Origin: JACVRW01 sp963764665
Lineage (GTDB): Bacteria > Actinomycetota > Thermoleophilia > Solirubrobacterales > Thermoleophilaceae
Direction of reading: 5' to 3'
Assembly: GCA_963764665.1 (NCBI GenBank)
Contig: CAVXTL010000016.1
Location: forward strand, 1-64,000
DNA length: 64,000 bases
Of this stretch, positions 48,100 through 56,236 are shown piece by piece. The notes beneath the pieces are model-generated. The model saw only the letters and a program-made list of their open reading frames with translations, was not told the origin of the DNA and ran no database searches. Positions within the stretch are counted from its first letter, which is position 1, and the number at the start of each line of letters is the position of its first letter. The translations under genes were made by a program, and so were the position numbers.

Positions 48100-50358
48100 G
48101 TGAGCGAACGCATACACCACCGGACCTGCCCGTTCTGCGAAGCCACCTGCGGGCTCGAGGTCACGCTCGACGGCGACCGGGTCACGGCGGTGCGCGGCGA
48201 CCGCGAGGACGTGTTCAGCGGCGGCTTCATCTGCCCCAAGGCGCACGGGCTCAAGGAGCTCCACGAGGACCCGGACCGGCTGACCACCCCGATGATCCGG
48301 CGCGACGGCGAGCTGCGCGAGGCCACCTGGGACGAGGCCTTCGATGAGATCGACCGCCGCCTCTCCCCCATCCTCGAGGCGCACGGCCGGAACGCCGCGG
48401 CCGTGTACATCGGGAACCCCACGGCCCACAACCTCTCGTTCCTCTCCTACAACCCGGTGCTGCTCCGGGCGCTCGGCTCGCAGAACGTCTACACCGCCAG
48501 CACCGTGGACCAGATGCCCAAGCAGGTCTCGGCCGGCCTCATGTTCGGCCATCTGCTGAGCGTGCCCGTGCCGGACCTGGACCGCTGCGACCACCTGCTG
48601 ATGCTCGGCGCCAACCCGCTCGTGTCGAACGGCAGCCTGCTCACCGCGCCCAACATGCGCGGCCGCCTGCGAGGGATCCGCGAGCGCGGCGGCAAGGTCG
48701 TGGTGGTGGACCCGCGCAGGACCCGTACCGCCGACGAGGCCGACGAGCACCACTTCATCCGGCCCGGCGGCGACGCCCTGCTGCTCGCCGCCATGGCGTG
48801 CACCCTCGTGGAGGAGTCGCTGGTGGACGTGGGGCCGCTGGCGGAGCACTGCGAGGGCCTCGAGGAGCTCTGCGAGCTGGTGCTCGACTACACGCCCGAG
48901 GAGGTGGCGCCGGCCACGGGCATCGCCGCCGAGGACATCAGGCGCATGGCACGCGAGCTGGCCCGCGCCGAACGTGCCGCGGTGTACGCCCGCATCGGCA
49001 CCACCACCCAGGAGTTCGGCACGCACGCGAGCTGGCTCGTGGACGTTCTCAACGTGCTCACGGGCAACCTGGACCGCGAGGGCGGGGCGATGTTCACGCT
49101 CGCCGCGGCCGGCCAGCGCAACTCGAACGGCACCCCCGGCCAGGGACGCGGCGTACGTCTGGGCCGGTGGCAGAGCCGGGTCCGCGGGCTCGGCGAGGCG
49201 TTCGGCGAACTGCCGGTGGCCTGCCTGGCCGAGGAGATCGACACGCCCGGCGAGGGCCAGGTGCGCGCGCTGATCACGATGGCGGGCAACCCGGTGGTGT
49301 CCACGCCGAACAGCGGGCGCCTCGAGCAGGCGGTCGAGGGACTCGAGTTCATGCTGGCGGTCGACATCTACGTGAACGAGACGACGCGCCATGCGGACGT
49401 GATCCTCCCCGGCCCGGGACCGCTCGCCAAGTCCCACTACGACCTCGCGCTCTACCAGCTCGCGGCGCGCAGCGTGGCGAACTACTCGCCGCCCGCGCTC
49501 GAGTACGACGGCCCCGCGGAATGGGAGGTGCTCCTCAGGCTCGCGGGCGTGGTCTCGGGCCAGGGCCCCGACGCCGACGTGGATGCGCTCGACCGGCTCG
49601 TGATCGACACCCTGATAGGCCGCGAGCTGGCCGACCCCCATTCGCGCGTCGCCGGGCGCGAAGCCGGCGAGCTGCTCGAGGAGCTCGAGCCGCGCCGCGG
49701 ACCGGAGCGGATGCTCGACTTCATGCTTCGCGCCGGACCGTTCGGCGACGGCTTCGGCGCCGATCCCGACGGCCTCACGCTTGACGTGCTCGAGCGCAAC
49801 CCGCACGGAGTGGACCTCGGTCCCCACCGCCCGCGGATACCCGAGGTGCTCCGCACGCCGTCCGGCAAGATCGAGCTCGTGCCGGAGGCGATCGTGGCCG
49901 ACCTTCCGCGCCTGGCCGCCGCGATGGAACGGCGCCAGAACGGCGGCATGGTCCTGATCGGGCGCCGCCAGCTGCGCTCGAACAACTCGTGGATGCACAA
50001 CCTGCCGGCGCTCGTGAAGGGCAAGGACCGCTGCACGATGCTGATGCACCCCGACGACGCCACTCGCCTCGGCCTCGTGGACGGCGGCACGGCGCTGGTG
50101 AGCTCGGCCGCCGGCGAGCTGGAGGCGCCCGTGGAGCTCACCGACGAGGTGATGCCCGGCGTGGTGTCGATCCCGCACGGCTGGGGCCACTCCGCCCCGG
50201 GCACGCAGCTCAGCGTGGCCAGCGAGCACGCCGGCGTGAACAGCAACCTCCTGGCCGACGAGACGCTGGTGGAGCCGCTCTCCGGCAACGCGATCCTGAA
50301 CGGGATCCCGGTCGAGGTCGTGCCGGCGCCGGTGCCGGCCGTAGCTCAGATCGGCTGA
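48100..50358 (+). CDS. Molybdopterin oxidoreductase with N-terminal Fe4S4 motif
   Basis: 752 residues from GTG 48100; an earlier ATG in the operator is rejected. DMSO-reductase-family enzyme. Fe4S4 motif CPFCEATCGLEV with GGFICPKAH; Mo-bis-MGD binding segments GANPLVSNGSLL, VVVDPRRTRTADEAD and NETTRHADVILPGP; C-terminal aspartate-decarboxylase-like barrel (HPDDATRLGLVDG, VVSIPHGWGH). No Tat signal, so cytoplasmic. I see no Cys or Sec in the region around STVDQMPKQV where a Mo ligand is usual. Substrate unknown. Confidence 0.85.
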   Translation: MSERIHHRTCPFCEATCGLEVTLDGDRVTAVRGDREDVFSGGFICPKAHGLKELHEDPDRLTTPMIRRDGELREATWDEAFDEIDRRLSPILEAHGRNAAAVYIGNPTAHNLSFLSYNPVLLRALGSQNVYTASTVDQMPKQVSAGLMFGHLLSVPVPDLDRCDHLLMLGANPLVSNGSLLTAPNMRGRLRGIRERGGKVVVVDPRRTRTADEADEHHFIRPGGDALLLAAMACTLVEESLVDVGPLAEHCEGLEELCELVLDYTPEEVAPATGIAAEDIRRMARELARAERAAVYARIGTTTQEFGTHASWLVDVLNVLTGNLDREGGAMFTLAAAGQRNSNGTPGQGRGVRLGRWQSRVRGLGEAFGELPVACLAEEIDTPGEGQVRALITMAGNPVVSTPNSGRLEQAVEGLEFMLAVDIYVNETTRHADVILPGPGPLAKSHYDLALYQLAARSVANYSPPALEYDGPAEWEVLLRLAGVVSGQGPDADVDALDRLVIDTLIGRELADPHSRVAGREAGELLEELEPRRGPERMLDFMLRAGPFGDGFGADPDGLTLDVLERNPHGVDLGPHRPRIPEVLRTPSGKIELVPEAIVADLPRLAAAMERRQNGGMVLIGRRQLRSNNSWMHNLPALVKGKDRCTMLMHPDDATRLGLVDGGTALVSSAAGELEAPVELTDEVMPGVVSIPHGWGHSAPGTQLSVASEHAGVNSNLLADETLVEPLSGNAILNGIPVEVVPAPVPAVAQIG

Positions 50359-50582
50359 AGCATCGACGAGCCGCAGTTGCGGCACTCGGCGTCAGCCGTG
50401 TCCGACATCCGCGCGATCGTCGAGTGGGCGCCGCAGTTCGGGCACCCCGACCTCAGCTCGAAGCGGCGCAGGCAGTTGACGCACCGGTAGCGACCCGCCA
50501 GGTTGGTGCCGCGCAGCGCGGGCTCTCCGCAGGAGGGACATTGCGGCCCGGTGCGGGCGGTTTCGTCGACGGCCGCGGGCAT
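50346..50582 (-). CDS. Small zinc-ribbon protein (YfgJ-like)
   Basis: 78 residues with four CxxC pairs: CPSC, CVNC, CPNC and CRNC, arranged as two zinc knuckles. Resembles the DUF1407/YfgJ type. Overlaps the 3' end of the convergent molybdoenzyme gene by 13 bases. Function unknown. Confidence 0.7.
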   Translation of the reverse strand: MPAAVDETARTGPQCPSCGEPALRGTNLAGRYRCVNCLRRFELRSGCPNCGAHSTIARMSDTADAECRNCGSSMLQPI

Positions 50583-50620
50583 CTCAGCTCTCCCACAACC
50601 GTAACCGCTCGGCAGCCGGC

Positions 50621-51523
50621 TCAGCCGACAATGGCCGCGCCATGCCCGCGGAGATAGTCGCCGGCGCTCATGGGGCGGCCCCCCGCCGGCTGCACCTCGA
50701 TCAGCTCGAGCGCACCGGACGAGGTGCCCAGCAGCAGCCGGTCGTCCCTCGCCGCCAGCCTGCCCTCCTCGATGTCTGCGCCGTCTGCGGCCAGACCCAC
50801 CCGCCGTATCCCGAGGCGCTCGTCGGGCCCCAACGGCAGGAAGGCGCCGATGTGCGGCGTGAGGGCGCGCACGCGGCGCTCCAGCTCCTGCGCTGACCGC
50901 GCGGGGTCGAGCTGCCGGTCGGCGGGGCCGATCTTCTCGGCGTAGCTCACCCCTTGGTCGGACTGCTCGCGCCACGTCGGCGGAGCGTCGAGCGCTTCCA
51001 CGAGCAGCTCCCCCGCGAGCACTGCCAGCCGGGCGGCGAGCTCGCCGTAGTCGTCGTCGGAGCGGATCGGCTCACCGCGCTGGAGGCCGATCGGGCCCGC
51101 GTCGAGCTCGGCGGCGAGCCTCATGATGGTCACGCCGGTCTCCTCGTCGCCCGCCTCGATCGCCCGCTCCACGGGAGCCGCGCCCCGCCAGCGCGGCAGC
51201 AGCGACGGATGGACGTTCACGAACTCGTGATCCGAGAGCAGCGGATCCTTGATCAGCGCCCCGTACGCACAGATGGGAAGCGCCTCGGGCTCGAGCGCGG
51301 CGATCCGCTCACGCGACTCCTCGGCGTTCACGTCGTCCGGCTGGAAGGTCTCGATGCCGAGCCGGGCCGCGGCCTCGGCCACCGGCGGCGCCGTCAGCTT
51401 GCGTCCCCTCCCCCGCGGGCGATCCGGGCGTGTGATCACCAGCTGGGGGCGGTGCGGGCTGAGCGCCAGACGGCCCAGCACCTCCGCCGCGAACTCCGAG
51501 GTTCCGAGGAAGACGGTGCGCAT
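50621..51523 (-). CDS. fmt: Methionyl-tRNA formyltransferase
   Basis: 300 residues from ATG 51523. Formylates initiator Met-tRNA with 10-formyl-THF. MRTVFLGTSEFAAEVL, VNVHPSLLPRWRGAAPVERAI, and DAGPIGLQ. ATG is fixed by TAGGCT eight bases upstream. Usually adjacent to def; here separated from it by the glycolate operon. Confidence 0.94.
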   Translation of the reverse strand: MRTVFLGTSEFAAEVLGRLALSPHRPQLVITRPDRPRGRGRKLTAPPVAEAAARLGIETFQPDDVNAEESRERIAALEPEALPICAYGALIKDPLLSDHEFVNVHPSLLPRWRGAAPVERAIEAGDEETGVTIMRLAAELDAGPIGLQRGEPIRSDDDYGELAARLAVLAGELLVEALDAPPTWREQSDQGVSYAEKIGPADRQLDPARSAQELERRVRALTPHIGAFLPLGPDERLGIRRVGLAADGADIEEGRLAARDDRLLLGTSSGALELIEVQPAGGRPMSAGDYLRGHGAAIVG

Positions 51524-51531
51524 CCGGCGCC

Positions 51532-51537
51532 AGCCTA
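51532..51537 (-). promoter_or_regulatory. -10 box of fmt
   Basis: TAGGCT eight bases before ATG 51523; probably leaderless. Confidence 0.5.
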
Positions 51538-51543
51538 GAGGCA

Positions 51544-51634
51544 GGGGCCCAGGGCAGTGGGCTTGCGTTCCGGCAGCGATCACCGTTCGAGCTCGCAAGC
51601 TCACTCGTCCGGTAACCGCCGCCGTCACCGCCCC
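51544..51634. repeat. Left arm of imperfect inverted repeat
   Basis: Reverse complement begins GGGGCGGTGACGG and ends CCCTGGGCCCC. It pairs with 51721-51812 over the full length with scattered mismatches; shared blocks include CGGTGAT and CGCAAGCCCAC. Confidence 0.75.
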
Positions 51635-51665
51635 TGCCCCACACGGCCGGCAGACGCTGTTCTTG

Positions 51666-51679
51666 TTTGCTTAAGCAAA
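51666..51679. promoter_or_regulatory. Central palindrome, candidate operator
   Basis: TTTGCTTAAGCAAA, perfect 14-bp palindrome, flanked by further TTG/CAA, in the loop between the inverted-repeat arms. AT-rich against GC-rich surroundings; candidate site for a GntR/GlcC- or LldR-like regulator (inference). Confidence 0.55.
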
Positions 51680-51720
51680 AAACAAACCGCCCGTACCACC
51701 GGGCCAGCGCGTGCCGGGCG

Positions 51721-51812
51721 GGGGCGGCGACGGCTGTCGATTACCGAACGAGCAAGCGAAGCGCGCGAGAGCGGTGATTGACGCCGGAGCGCAAGCCCAC
51801 CGCCCTGGACGC
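51721..51812. repeat. Right arm of imperfect inverted repeat
   Basis: GGGGCGGCGACGG ... CGCAAGCCCACCGCCCTGG. The last 29 bases are repeated once more, with changes, at 51809-51836. Confidence 0.75.
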
Positions 51813-51838
51813 CGGAGCGCGAGCCCTCCGCCCCGGTC

Positions 51839-51868
51839 GGTTTCCCCGGCGCCCGATCGGGGCAAACC
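51839..51868 (+). promoter_or_regulatory. Hairpin before the glc permease start
   Basis: GGTTT-CCCCG pairs with CGGGG-C-AAACC, one bulge. Ends 15 bases before the ribosome-binding site; could be an operator or a leader structure. Confidence 0.45.
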
Positions 51869-51883
51869 ATCGGCGAGCAACGA

Positions 51884-51890
51884 GGGAGGA
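51884..51890 (+). promoter_or_regulatory. Ribosome-binding site of the glc permease
   Basis: GGGAGGA four bases before TTG 51895; it decides the start, which lies 39 codons inside the open frame. Confidence 0.7.
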
Positions 51891-51894
51891 ACAG

Positions 51895-53574
51895 TTGTAT
51901 ACGCAGGACTTCGACCCGGTATCGGACTCGCTTGGGCTGACCGCGATCTTCGCCGTACTGCCTGTGTTGACGCTGTTCGTCCTGTTGGGCGGGCTCCGGA
52001 TGAAGGCGCAGTGGGCGGCGCTGATATCGCTCGGCGTAGCGATGCTGGTCGCGGCGATCGTCTACGGCATGCCCGCGGGTCAGACGCTGCTCTCGGCGTC
52101 CGAAGGGGCCACCTTCGGCCTGTTCCCGATCATGTGGATCGTCATAGCGGCGATCTGGGTCTACAACATGACCGTCGAGACCGGCCACTTCGCCGTGCTC
52201 AGACGCTCGTTCGGCGCGATCTCGGACGACCAGCGCGTGCAGGCCGTGATCGTGGCGTTCTGCTTCGGTGCTCTCCTCGAGGCGCTCGCCGGCTTCGGCA
52301 CCCCCGTGGCCATCACCGCGGTGATGCTGATCGCGCTCGGCTTCCAGCCGATGAAGGCCGCCGCCGTCGCGCTCGTGGCCAACACCGCCCCGGTCGCCTT
52401 CGGCGCGATCGCCACGCCGATCATCACGCTGGCCGAGGTCACCGAGCTGCCCAAGGACGACCTCGGCGCGATGGTCGGCCGCCAGACGCCGGTGCTGGCG
52501 CTGATCGTGCCCCTGATCCTCGTGTACATGGTCGACGGCCGGCGCGGCGTACGCCAGGTCTGGCCGGTGGCCGTGCTCGGCGGCGTGTCGTTCGCGGTCG
52601 GCCAGTTCCTCTGCGCGAACTACTTCTCGGTGGAGCTCACAGACATCGTCGCGTCGCTCCTCGCGACGGGCTCGATCGTCGCCTTCCTGCGGGTGTGGTC
52701 GCCGTCCGAGCCGCTGCTCGGCGACGGCGACGGGCGCTTCTCCCAGCCGGCCGTGGCCGGCGGGTCGACGCACTCCCCCGAGCTCGAACGCGAGATCGCT
52801 CGCCGCGACGACGGCCGGCGTGACTCCGCCGGGGACGTGGCCAAGGCCTACGCGCCCTACGCGATCATCATCGCCGTCTTCTCGATCGCGCAGATCCCGG
52901 CGGTGAAGGACGCCCTTGCAGAGTCGCCCTGGACCACCACGTTCGAGTGGCCCGGCCTCGACGTGGTGACGCCGGACGGCGAGCCGCTCTCGAGCCTCAC
53001 CTTCAACCTCAACTGGCTGCCCGCCACCGGCACCCTGATGTTGATCTCGGGACTCATCACGATGGGTGTGCTCGGCGTATCGCCCGGACGCGCGCTCGAG
53101 ACGTTCACGAAGACGCTCGACCAGCTCAAGTGGGCGATCCTCACGGTGGCCGCCGTGCTCGGGCTTGCCTACGTGATGAACCAGTCCGGCCAGACGGTGA
53201 CGCTCGGACTCTGGGCGGCGGGCGCCGGCGGGTTCTTCGCGTTCCTGTCCGCGCTGATCGGCTGGCTGGGCGTGGCGGTGACCGGCTCCGACACCTCGTC
53301 GAACGCCCTGTTCGGTGCGCTCCAGGTAACCGCTGCCGAGGATGCGGGCATCTCGACGACGCTCCTGGCGGCCGCCAACAGCTCCGGGGGCGTGCTCGGC
53401 AAGATGGTCTCGCCGCAGAACCTGGCCATCGGCGCCGCGGCCGTGGGCCTGGCGGGCAAGGAGGGCGACCTCTTCCGTAAGGTCCTGGGCTGGAGCCTCG
53501 TGCTCGTCCTGCTCATGTGCGTGCTCGTCTACCTCCAGTCCACGCCGGTCCTCGATTGGATGGTCGTGGAGTGA
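51895..53574 (+). CDS. LctP/GlcA-family lactate/glycolate permease
   Basis: 559-residue proton-coupled carboxylate permease, about 12-14 helices. Signature segments: GLFPIMWIVIAAIWVYNMTV, FGALLEALAGFGTPVAI, and GVAVTGSDTSSNALFG. Starts at TTG 51895 after a strong ribosome-binding site. First gene of permease-glcD-glcE-glcF-aceB, so glycolate is the likeliest substrate, although the family also imports L- and D-lactate. GTGA overlap with glcD. Confidence 0.92.
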   Translation: MYTQDFDPVSDSLGLTAIFAVLPVLTLFVLLGGLRMKAQWAALISLGVAMLVAAIVYGMPAGQTLLSASEGATFGLFPIMWIVIAAIWVYNMTVETGHFAVLRRSFGAISDDQRVQAVIVAFCFGALLEALAGFGTPVAITAVMLIALGFQPMKAAAVALVANTAPVAFGAIATPIITLAEVTELPKDDLGAMVGRQTPVLALIVPLILVYMVDGRRGVRQVWPVAVLGGVSFAVGQFLCANYFSVELTDIVASLLATGSIVAFLRVWSPSEPLLGDGDGRFSQPAVAGGSTHSPELEREIARRDDGRRDSAGDVAKAYAPYAIIIAVFSIAQIPAVKDALAESPWTTTFEWPGLDVVTPDGEPLSSLTFNLNWLPATGTLMLISGLITMGVLGVSPGRALETFTKTLDQLKWAILTVAAVLGLAYVMNQSGQTVTLGLWAAGAGGFFAFLSALIGWLGVAVTGSDTSSNALFGALQVTAAEDAGISTTLLAAANSSGGVLGKMVSPQNLAIGAAAVGLAGKEGDLFRKVLGWSLVLVLLMCVLVYLQSTPVLDWMVVE

Positions 53575-55091
53575 GCGCAGGCGCCGGACCCGCCTATGGC
53601 GAGGGTCCGCCGCCGAACGACGCACCCGATCCGACGCACGTGGACCTGGGCCCGCTCGTGGCGGAGTGGCGGAGCGCGCTCGGCCACGAGCACGTGATCA
53701 CCCACGAGCACCAGCTGCGCACCTACGAGTCGGACGGGCTTCTTCAATACGCCGTGACCCCCGGCGCGGTGGTCCTGCCCGGGTCAGCCGCAGAGGTGCA
53801 GGCCGTGGTGGCCGCCTGCCACCGCGAGGGGGTCCCGTGGGTCGCGCGCGGGGCCGGGTCCGGCCTCTCGGGGGGAGCCGTGCCCGTGGCCGACGGCGTG
53901 CTCATCTCGCTCACGCGCATGCGCAGCGTGCTCGAGGTGGACCTGCCGAACCAGCGTGTGGTGGTCGAGCCCGGCGTGACCAACGTGGCGGTGTCCAAGG
54001 CGGTCGGGCCCACGCACTTCTATCCGCCCGACCCATCCAGCCAGATCGTCTGCACCATCGGAGGCAACGTCGCGGAGAACTCGGGCGGCGCCCACTGCTT
54101 CAAGTACGGCTTTACCACCAACTACGTGACCGGCCTGGAGCTGGTGCTCCCCGACGGCTCGCTCGTGCAGCTCGGGGGCAAGGAGCTCGAACCGCCGGCG
54201 CTCGACCTGATCGGCGCATTCGTGGGCTCCGAGGGCACGCTGGGCGTGGCCACGAAGATCTGGCTCCGCGTAGTGCCCGTGCCGGAGGCGGTGCGCACGC
54301 TTGTGGCGTTCTTCGGCTCGACCAGGCAGGCCGGAGAGGTAGTCTCGAAGATCGTGTCCGGAGGGATCGTTCCGGGCGCCGTGGAGATGATGGACAACCT
54401 CTCGATCAGGGCGGCCGAGGGCTACACCGGCGCCGGCTGGCCTGCGGACGCCGGGGCGGCCCTCGTGGTCGAGCTGGACGGCTCGGACGCCGAGTGCGAG
54501 ACGCGCTTCGAGCAGGTGGTCTCGATGTGCGAGGAGGCCGGCGCCGACTCGATCCGCGTGGCCAAGGACGACGCCGAGCGCACCGTGATCTGGACCGCGC
54601 GCAAGGCCGCCTTCGCAGCGATGGGACGCATCGCTCCCAACTACTACGTGCAGGACAGCGTGATCCCGCGCACGCGCCTCTCGGAGGTGCTGGGGCAGAT
54701 CGAGGAGATGGCCGAGGAGTACGGGCTCCAGGTGGCCAACGTGTTCCACGCCGGCGACGGCAACCTGCACCCGCTCGTCTGTTACGACGGCCGCCGCGAG
54801 GGCGAGGCGGAGAAGGCCGAGGAGCTGGCCGGCCTGATCGTGAAGGCCTGCGTGGACGCCGGCGGGTCGATCACCGGCGAACACGGCGTGGGCGTGGACA
54901 AGAAGCGCTATATGCCGACGATGTTCAACGACTCCGACCTGGGCGCCTTCCAGCGGCTGCGCTGCGCGTTCGACCCTGACCAGCTGGCCAACCCCGGCAA
55001 GGTGATGCCCACACCGCGGCTGTGCGGCGAGGTACCGGGCCCCTACCGCCGCCATCCGCTCGAGCAGGCCGGGCTGGCGGAGCGCATGTGA
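53571..55091 (+). CDS. glcD: Glycolate oxidase subunit GlcD
   Basis: 506-residue FAD subunit. FAD-binding-4 domain with VPWVARGAGSGLSGGAVP, GGNVAENSGGAHCFKYG and VGSEGTLGVATK; C-terminal substrate domain with FHAGDGNLHPLVCY and ITGEHGVGVDKKRYM. Oxidises glycolate to glyoxylate with GlcE and GlcF at the membrane. A D-lactate dehydrogenase role is the alternative; the operon favours glycolate. GTG 53571. Confidence 0.92.
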   Translation: MSAGAGPAYGEGPPPNDAPDPTHVDLGPLVAEWRSALGHEHVITHEHQLRTYESDGLLQYAVTPGAVVLPGSAAEVQAVVAACHREGVPWVARGAGSGLSGGAVPVADGVLISLTRMRSVLEVDLPNQRVVVEPGVTNVAVSKAVGPTHFYPPDPSSQIVCTIGGNVAENSGGAHCFKYGFTTNYVTGLELVLPDGSLVQLGGKELEPPALDLIGAFVGSEGTLGVATKIWLRVVPVPEAVRTLVAFFGSTRQAGEVVSKIVSGGIVPGAVEMMDNLSIRAAEGYTGAGWPADAGAALVVELDGSDAECETRFEQVVSMCEEAGADSIRVAKDDAERTVIWTARKAAFAAMGRIAPNYYVQDSVIPRTRLSEVLGQIEEMAEEYGLQVANVFHAGDGNLHPLVCYDGRREGEAEKAEELAGLIVKACVDAGGSITGEHGVGVDKKRYMPTMFNDSDLGAFQRLRCAFDPDQLANPGKVMPTPRLCGEVPGPYRRHPLEQAGLAERM

Positions 55092-56236
55092 TGGCCACCC
55101 AGGCCGCACGCCTGGCCACGCCCGGATCGCGCGACGAGCTGGCGGCCGAGCTGAGCGCCGCCGCCGCGGCGGGCGAGACCGTGTGCGTGCGCGGCGCGGG
55201 CACCAAGCTCGCCTGGGCGGGCCTGTCCGGGTTCGAGCCCGGGCTCGAGCTCTCGACCACGGGGCTAGACACGCTCGTGGAGCACAACGCCGGCGACCTC
55301 ACGGCGATAATCGAGGCCGGCGTGCCGCTGGCGCGCGCCCAGAGCGCCTTCGCCGAGGAGGGGCAGATGCTCGCGCTCGACCCGCCCGGCGGCGGGGCCA
55401 CAATCGGCGGGATCGTGGCCAGCGGCGACTCCGGCCCGCTGCGCTCGCGCTACGGCGGCGTGCGCGACCTCGTGGTGGGAATGCACGTGGCGCTCTCCGA
55501 CGGCACGCGCGCCAAGACCGGCGGCAAGGTGATCAAGAACGTGGCGGGCTACGACCTGGCCAAGCTCTTCGCCGGCTCGTTCGGCACGCTCGGCGCGATC
55601 ATCGAGGTGGCCGTGCGCCTGCACCCGCTTCCGCCGTCCACGGCCACGGCGATCGGGCGCACCGGGGACGCCGCGATGCTGGCCGAGGCGGCGGCCGTGC
55701 TCACCCACGCGTCGATCGAGCACAGCGGGCTCGACGTGCGCTGGGAGGACGGCGCCGGCTCCGTGCTCGCCCGCTTCGGCGGCGCCGCACCGGGGCCCCA
55801 GGCGGAGAACGCGGCCAGGCTGCTTCGCGAAGCCGGGCTCGACACCGACCTGACCGAGGAGGACGACGGGCTCTGGTCCGCACAGCGCGACGACCAGCGA
55901 GCGCGACAGGGCTCGTCCGACACGGTGGTGCGCGTGGCCGCGCTGCAGACGGACCTGCCGGAGCTGCTCGAGGCCGCGACCCGCCACTCGGCGCTGCTGG
56001 TGGGCCGCGCCCCGCTCGCCCTCTCCTGGCTGAGGCTGGAGGATTCCGAGGCCGTACCGGACGCGCTCGATGACCTCCGCCGGATCGCGGGCGCCGTGGT
56101 GCTCGACGCTCCCGCCGAGGTGCGCGAGCGGGTGGAGCCCTGGGGCGAGCGCGACGCGGCGGTGCTCGCGCTGATGAAAAGGGTCAAGGACGGCTTCGAC
56201 CCCGCCGGCGCCTGCGCACCGGGGGTGCTCTGGTGA
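55091..56236 (+). CDS. glcE: Glycolate oxidase subunit GlcE
   Basis: 381 residues. Second, shorter FAD-type subunit with VRGAGTKLAWAG, DPPGGGATIGGIVASG, DLVVGMHVALSDGTRAKTGG and AGYDLAKLFAGSFGTLGAI. TGATG overlap with glcD and GTGA overlap with glcF. Confidence 0.92.
   Translation: MATQAARLATPGSRDELAAELSAAAAAGETVCVRGAGTKLAWAGLSGFEPGLELSTTGLDTLVEHNAGDLTAIIEAGVPLARAQSAFAEEGQMLALDPPGGGATIGGIVASGDSGPLRSRYGGVRDLVVGMHVALSDGTRAKTGGKVIKNVAGYDLAKLFAGSFGTLGAIIEVAVRLHPLPPSTATAIGRTGDAAMLAEAAAVLTHASIEHSGLDVRWEDGAGSVLARFGGAAPGPQAENAARLLREAGLDTDLTEEDDGLWSAQRDDQRARQGSSDTVVRVAALQTDLPELLEAATRHSALLVGRAPLALSWLRLEDSEAVPDALDDLRRIAGAVVLDAPAEVRERVEPWGERDAAVLALMKRVKDGFDPAGACAPGVLW

Larger units (their letters stand above)
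51524..51894. other. Intergenic region fmt / glc operon
   Basis: 371 bases. It holds the fmt -10 box, a roughly 90-bp imperfect inverted repeat, a central AT-rich palindrome, a tandemly duplicated GACGCCGGAGCGC unit at 51780-51836, and a hairpin before the ribosome-binding site. No gene seen. Confidence 0.8.

Noticed and set aside
50600..50625. A sixth palindromic repeat after fmt
   Set aside because: GCAGCCGGCTCAGCC resembles half the core but has no matching arm or flanks.
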